Assembly (NCBI RefSeq): GCF_001006305.1
Contig: NZ_LBHJ01000001.1
Location: 744,001-808,000 of the forward strand
Origin: Silvibacterium bohemicum
GTDB taxonomy: Bacteria > Acidobacteriota > Terriglobia > Terriglobales > Acidobacteriaceae
Direction: 5' to 3'
Length of the DNA stretch: 64,000 nt
Below, one piece after another: positions 60,949 through 64,000 of the stretch. Under the pieces are notes generated by a model. The model was not told the DNA's origin. It was given only the letters and a program-made list of their open reading frames with translations, and made no database searches. Positions within the stretch are counted from its first letter, which is position 1, and the number at the start of each line of letters is the position of its first letter. Made by a program: the position numbers and the translations under genes.

Positions 60949-61854
60949 ATGTCCACGGTTGTCTATCTGGATCGCATCTCGAAGGCTTACGAGAAAAAGA
61001 TCGCGGTCAAGGATTTGAGCTTGCAGATCGATTCAGGCGTGATGTTCGGTCTCCTTGGGCCAAATGGCGCAGGGAAGACCTCGAGTATCCGCATGATGAT
61101 CGGCATCACCATGCCGGATTCGGGCACGGTGAATCTCTTCGGCCAGCCCTTCACACGCGAGAGCCTCAAGCGGGTGGGATATCTGCCTGAAGAGCGCGGT
61201 CTATACAAAAAGATGAAGGTGATGGATCAGCTCGTCTTCATGGGCGAGCTGCGCGGCCTCGATCCCGCAGTTGCCGGCCGCCGCGCGCATGACTGGTGCG
61301 AGCGGCTGCAGATTCTGGACGCGGTGCAGAAGAAGACCGAAGAGCTCTCGAAGGGCATGCAGCAGAAGATCCAGTTCATTGCCACGCTGCTGCACGATCC
61401 GGAGCTGATCATCATGGATGAGCCGTTTTCGGGCCTCGATCCGGTGAACGCCACGCTGCTGCAGGATACGCTGATCGATCTGAAGAAGGCCGGCAAGGCC
61501 ATCCTCTTCTCGACCCATCGCATGGACCAGGTGGAGAAGCTGTGCGACGCCATCTGCCTCATCAATGGTGGCCAGGCGGTGCTGGCGGGCGGCATGCGCG
61601 AGATCAAGTCTCGCTATGAGCGCAACCGGGTGCTGCTGAACTTCGAGGGCGACAACTCTTTCCTGCAGCATCCCGCGATTGCCGACTACAAAGACTACGG
61701 CGGGCAGGCTGAAATCCAGTTGAAGCCTCACGCCAACGCGCAGGACCTGTTGCGTGAAGCTGTGCAAAAAGCGACCATCTACAAGTTCGAATTGGTCGAG
61801 CCTTCGCTGGAGGAGATCTTCATCCGCACGGTGGGAGAAAAAGTCGATGCGTGA
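60949..61854 (+). CDS. ABC transporter ATP-binding protein (NatA-like)
   Basis: 301 residues. Walker A GPNGAGKTS, signature LSKGMQQKIQF, Walker B LIIMDEPFSGLD, switch His in STHRMDQVE. A DUF4162-type C-terminal domain (about 215-300: YERNRVLLNFEGDNSF; YKFELVEPSLEEIFIRTVGE) is typical of NatA/EcsA-like exporters. The stop overlaps the start of the permease by 8 bases. GGAG is 8 bases before the ATG. Sodium, drug or peptide export are the usual guesses; none is supported here. Confidence 0.94.
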   Translation: MSTVVYLDRISKAYEKKIAVKDLSLQIDSGVMFGLLGPNGAGKTSSIRMMIGITMPDSGTVNLFGQPFTRESLKRVGYLPEERGLYKKMKVMDQLVFMGELRGLDPAVAGRRAHDWCERLQILDAVQKKTEELSKGMQQKIQFIATLLHDPELIIMDEPFSGLDPVNATLLQDTLIDLKKAGKAILFSTHRMDQVEKLCDAICLINGGQAVLAGGMREIKSRYERNRVLLNFEGDNSFLQHPAIADYKDYGGQAEIQLKPHANAQDLLREAVQKATIYKFELVEPSLEEIFIRTVGEKVDA

Positions 61855-63091
61855 CACCCTTCTGATCGCGAAACGCGAATACCTCGAGCAGGTGAGAGGC
61901 AAAGCATTCAAGATCACCACCATCCTGATCCCGCTGTTGTTTGTGGCTCTCGTCGGCGTAATGACGCTGGCCAGCAGGAATTCCGGTGTGGGTAAGCACC
62001 TGGTGGTCGCGAGCAGCGATGCGGCGTTGGCCAATCGAGTTCGCGATCAACTGGTCAGCGATAAGGATGCCAGGGCGACAGTGGATGTGGACGCTCCCGT
62101 GGCCGGCACCGAGCGCCAGGCCTTGCTGACGAAGGTCGATCAGAAGGATCTGGACGGATTTCTCTGGCTGGACACCTCCGCGCCGGACGCCGCGAAGGCA
62201 ACGTACGAGTCGCGGTCTGCAGGCGACTATGCTACCGAAAGCAGATTGCAGAGCGCGGTGAACCATGCTCTGGTTGCAGAGCGGCTGGTGGCGCGTGGGA
62301 TTCCATCGAATGAGGTCGAGGCTCTTACCCAGCGCGTCGATGTGGATACGGTGCAGATCAAGAACGGCAAGGAGACGGAGAGCAGCTCGCTGAGCACCTT
62401 CTGGGCCGCGTACGCCATGTCCTTTCTGTTGTCATTTACGGTCATCATGTACGGCATGAACGTCGGCCGCTCGGTGATTCAGGAGAAGACGTCGCGCATC
62501 TTCGAGGTGATGCTGTCGACCGTGAAGGCCAGCGACATGCTGGCCGGAAAGCTGATCGGCATCGGCGCAGTCGGCTTGACGCAGTTGGCGATCTGGGCGG
62601 TTGCGGCTGCGCTCTTTGCCAGCTCCGCGCTGGCAACGACGTTGCTGTCGGGAGAGTTCAAAGTTGCGGTCTCTACTCCGCAAATTATCTTGTTTATCCT
62701 GTACTTTATTCTGGGCTACGCGCTCTACAGCACGCTTTTCGCGGGCCTGGCCGCAACCTGCGATACCGAGCAAGAGCTGCAGCAATACACCCCGCTGGCT
62801 GCGGTTCCCATCTGGTTGAGTTTTGGAATGATCACCTTCATTGTTACGAATCCAAACTCGATCTGGTCGGTGGCCATCTCAATGTTTCCGCCCTGCGCAC
62901 CGATAACGATGTTCCTTCGGCTGGCCTCGCAGTTTCCTCCGCTGTGGCAGATTGTGCTTTCGCTCGGCCTGATGGCGCTCTCGGTGGTGGTGCTGCTCTG
63001 GATCTCTTCGCGCATCTACCGCGTCGGCATCCTGATGTACGGCAAGCGCGCAACACTGCCGGAGATTGTGCGCTGGCTGCGGTATAGCTGA
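61847..63091 (+). CDS. ABC-2 type exporter permease (NatB-like)
   Basis: 414 residues from the ATG at 61847, in overlap with the ATPase stop; a longer open frame inside the ATPase gene is ignored. N-terminal helix (ITTILIPLLFVALVGVMTLA), a large extracytoplasmic loop of about 150 residues (KHLVVASSDAALANRVRDQL and onward), then five or so membrane helices (AYAMSFLLSFTVIMYGMNVGRSVIQEKTSRIFEVMLSTVKASDMLAGKLIGIG is the coupling region). This is the NatB/YhaP layout. It forms a heteromeric exporter with the upstream ATPase. Confidence 0.92.
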   Translation: MRDTLLIAKREYLEQVRGKAFKITTILIPLLFVALVGVMTLASRNSGVGKHLVVASSDAALANRVRDQLVSDKDARATVDVDAPVAGTERQALLTKVDQKDLDGFLWLDTSAPDAAKATYESRSAGDYATESRLQSAVNHALVAERLVARGIPSNEVEALTQRVDVDTVQIKNGKETESSSLSTFWAAYAMSFLLSFTVIMYGMNVGRSVIQEKTSRIFEVMLSTVKASDMLAGKLIGIGAVGLTQLAIWAVAAALFASSALATTLLSGEFKVAVSTPQIILFILYFILGYALYSTLFAGLAATCDTEQELQQYTPLAAVPIWLSFGMITFIVTNPNSIWSVAISMFPPCAPITMFLRLASQFPPLWQIVLSLGLMALSVVVLLWISSRIYRVGILMYGKRATLPEIVRWLRYS

Positions 63092-63157
63092 AAGCAGGGG
63101 ATAGCGTTCAGGGTGTAAAAGCCTGGACCAGTAGACCAGGGCCAGTAGAATCGATGA

Positions 63158-63832
63158 GTGAGTTCCGTTCATCAATTCTCTTTTGGGCAGCGGGTGGCTC
63201 TGGCTATTATCCCGCGACTGACAGCGCTGGTTCTGGCCCTGATCGGGATGACGCTTCGCTTCGAGGTGATCTGCGAAGAGGGAGCGGTTCCGGAGAGCCC
63301 GCCGACCACCGGCATCTTCTGCTTCTGGCATCGCTGCACTCTGCCCTGCGGCTGGTACTTCCGCAAATTTCGCTGCTCCATCCTCATTAGCCAGAGCTTC
63401 GACGGCGAGCTGATCGCCCGTACGCTCGGTCTTCTGGGCTATGGCGCGGTTCGCGGGTCGAGCTCGCGCGGAGGTGCGGCGGGACTGCTCGGGCTGAAGG
63501 CTGTCATCGAGAATGGATTCCCGGTAGTGTTCACAGCCGATGGGCCGCGGGGGCCGATCTATCAGACGAAAGCCGGCCCGGTCAGGCTAGCGCAGATGAC
63601 GGGCCAGAAGATCGGCAGCTTCTACCTGTTGCCCCAGCGCGCCTGGACGATGCGATCCTGGGACCAGTTTCTCATCCCCAAGCCGTTCTCCCGCGTGGCC
63701 GTGAGCTGGTCGCGTGCTCTTCCGGCTCCCGGCGCGGAAGATACTCCAGAGATGCTGGAAGGGAAGCGCCAGGAGCTGAACGACGCATTGGAGCGGGCTC
63801 GGGCGCGGGCCGAAGCGCACTTCAGCCGATAG
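63158..63832 (+). CDS. lysophospholipid acyltransferase-like protein (DUF374)
   Basis: 224 residues. Start GTG at 63158; an ATG four bases earlier is out of frame. The DUF374 pattern is clear: FCFWHRCTLP (the HxxxxD-like block without the Asp), SQSFDGELIARTLGLLGYGAVRGSSSRGG, VVFTADGPRGPIYQTKAG. Such proteins transfer acyl groups in lipid A or phospholipid biosynthesis; E. coli LpxL-related enzymes are distant relatives. It lies 10 bases before queA and 66 after the permease; operon with queA possible. Confidence 0.85.
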   Translation: MSSVHQFSFGQRVALAIIPRLTALVLALIGMTLRFEVICEEGAVPESPPTTGIFCFWHRCTLPCGWYFRKFRCSILISQSFDGELIARTLGLLGYGAVRGSSSRGGAAGLLGLKAVIENGFPVVFTADGPRGPIYQTKAGPVRLAQMTGQKIGSFYLLPQRAWTMRSWDQFLIPKPFSRVAVSWSRALPAPGAEDTPEMLEGKRQELNDALERARARAEAHFSR

Positions 63833-63842
63833 AATTGGCCTT

Positions 63843-64000
63843 GTGCTGGTTTCCGATTTCGATTACGAACTTCCCGAAGAGCTGATCGCGCAACAGCCTC
63901 CTGCTGAGCGTTCAGGTGCGCGAATATTGATGTTGGACCGCCGCTCGGGTCATTGGCAGGACAGCGCATTCCAGCATTTTCCGGAGCAGCTCCGCGAGGG
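63843..64000 (+). CDS. queA: S-adenosylmethionine:tRNA ribosyltransferase-isomerase, N-terminal fragment
   Basis: The frame from GTG 63843 runs off the window end after about 52 residues: SDFDYELPEELIAQQP, ERSGARILMLDR and FQHFPEQLRE match the QueA N terminus. QueA makes epoxyqueuosine in the wobble base of tRNA Asp, Asn, His and Tyr. Start is GTG (no ATG nearby) 10 bases after the DUF374 stop. The C-terminal part is outside the window. Confidence 0.9.
   Translation, partial: MLVSDFDYELPEELIAQQPPAERSGARILMLDRRSGHWQDSAFQHFPEQLRE

Noticed and set aside
1-64000. tRNA or rRNA genes, prophage, transposase genes
   Set aside because: None was seen by reading; small tRNAs could still be missed without a covariance search, so a tRNAscan-type run would be decisive.

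Overview
The window is about 60% GC bacterial chromosome and looks like an acidobacterium of the Terriglobia/Acidobacteriaceae type. The signs are Oar-like TonB-dependent receptors with an N-terminal carboxypeptidase-regulatory-like domain, a CRTAC1 (FG-GAP plus ASPIC/UnbV) and TPR gene pair, GH31 and GH39 hydrolases, M13 peptidase, secreted beta-propeller lipoproteins, frequent TTG/GTG starts and several families of short palindromic intergenic repeats. The species cannot be named from sequence alone. I count 53 protein genes, two of them cut by the window ends. I saw no rRNA, tRNA, CRISPR array, prophage or transposase.

Layout. 1-9.4 kb: a truncated alpha/beta hydrolase; a response regulator, histidine kinase and TonB receptor on one strand, the receptor with what looks like an OmpR/PmrA-type activated promoter; a sigma-70-like factor; and a GH31 glycosidase. 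9.4-21.3 kb: an Oar-like receptor divergent from GH31, with a LacI-type operator at its predicted transcription start; then a minus-strand run of CRTAC1, TPR, beta-helical DUF4097, a HlyD/MacA-like adaptor, an isolated DppB-type permease and a CorC/HlyC protein. 21.5-27.8 kb: thioesterase, rseP, dxr, cdsA and uppS (isoprenoid, phospholipid and envelope functions), interrupted by an opposite-strand VWA-protein gene. 28-41 kb: flavin reductase, Zn-ribbon HTH regulator, HD protein, GH39 and a plus-strand cluster (acyl-CoA carboxyltransferase, HMG-CoA lyase, enoyl-CoA hydratase) that fits the lower leucine pathway, followed by small enzymes, a Zn alcohol dehydrogenase and an esterase. 41-50.6 kb: TetR divergent from an aldo/keto reductase, an ABC-2 exporter, two hydrolases and hypotheticals, separated by longer non-coding stretches with palindromic repeats. 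50.8-58 kb: tandem beta-propeller lipoproteins, M13 peptidase, an MCE/MlaD protein and acpS. 58-64 kb: recG, a NatAB-like ABC exporter, a DUF374 acyltransferase and the start of queA.

The most unusual content is intergenic. A ~105 bp double-hairpin repeat occurs three times, and two copies sit between near-duplicate terminator hairpins. A degenerate 15 bp minisatellite lies in inverted halves around another palindromic element upstream of recG. A GGGTGCCCC-type palindrome family keeps its flanks but changes its stem. Two promoters can be read in detail: the PmrA-like box upstream of the first TonB receptor and the LacI-type operator between GH31 and the second.
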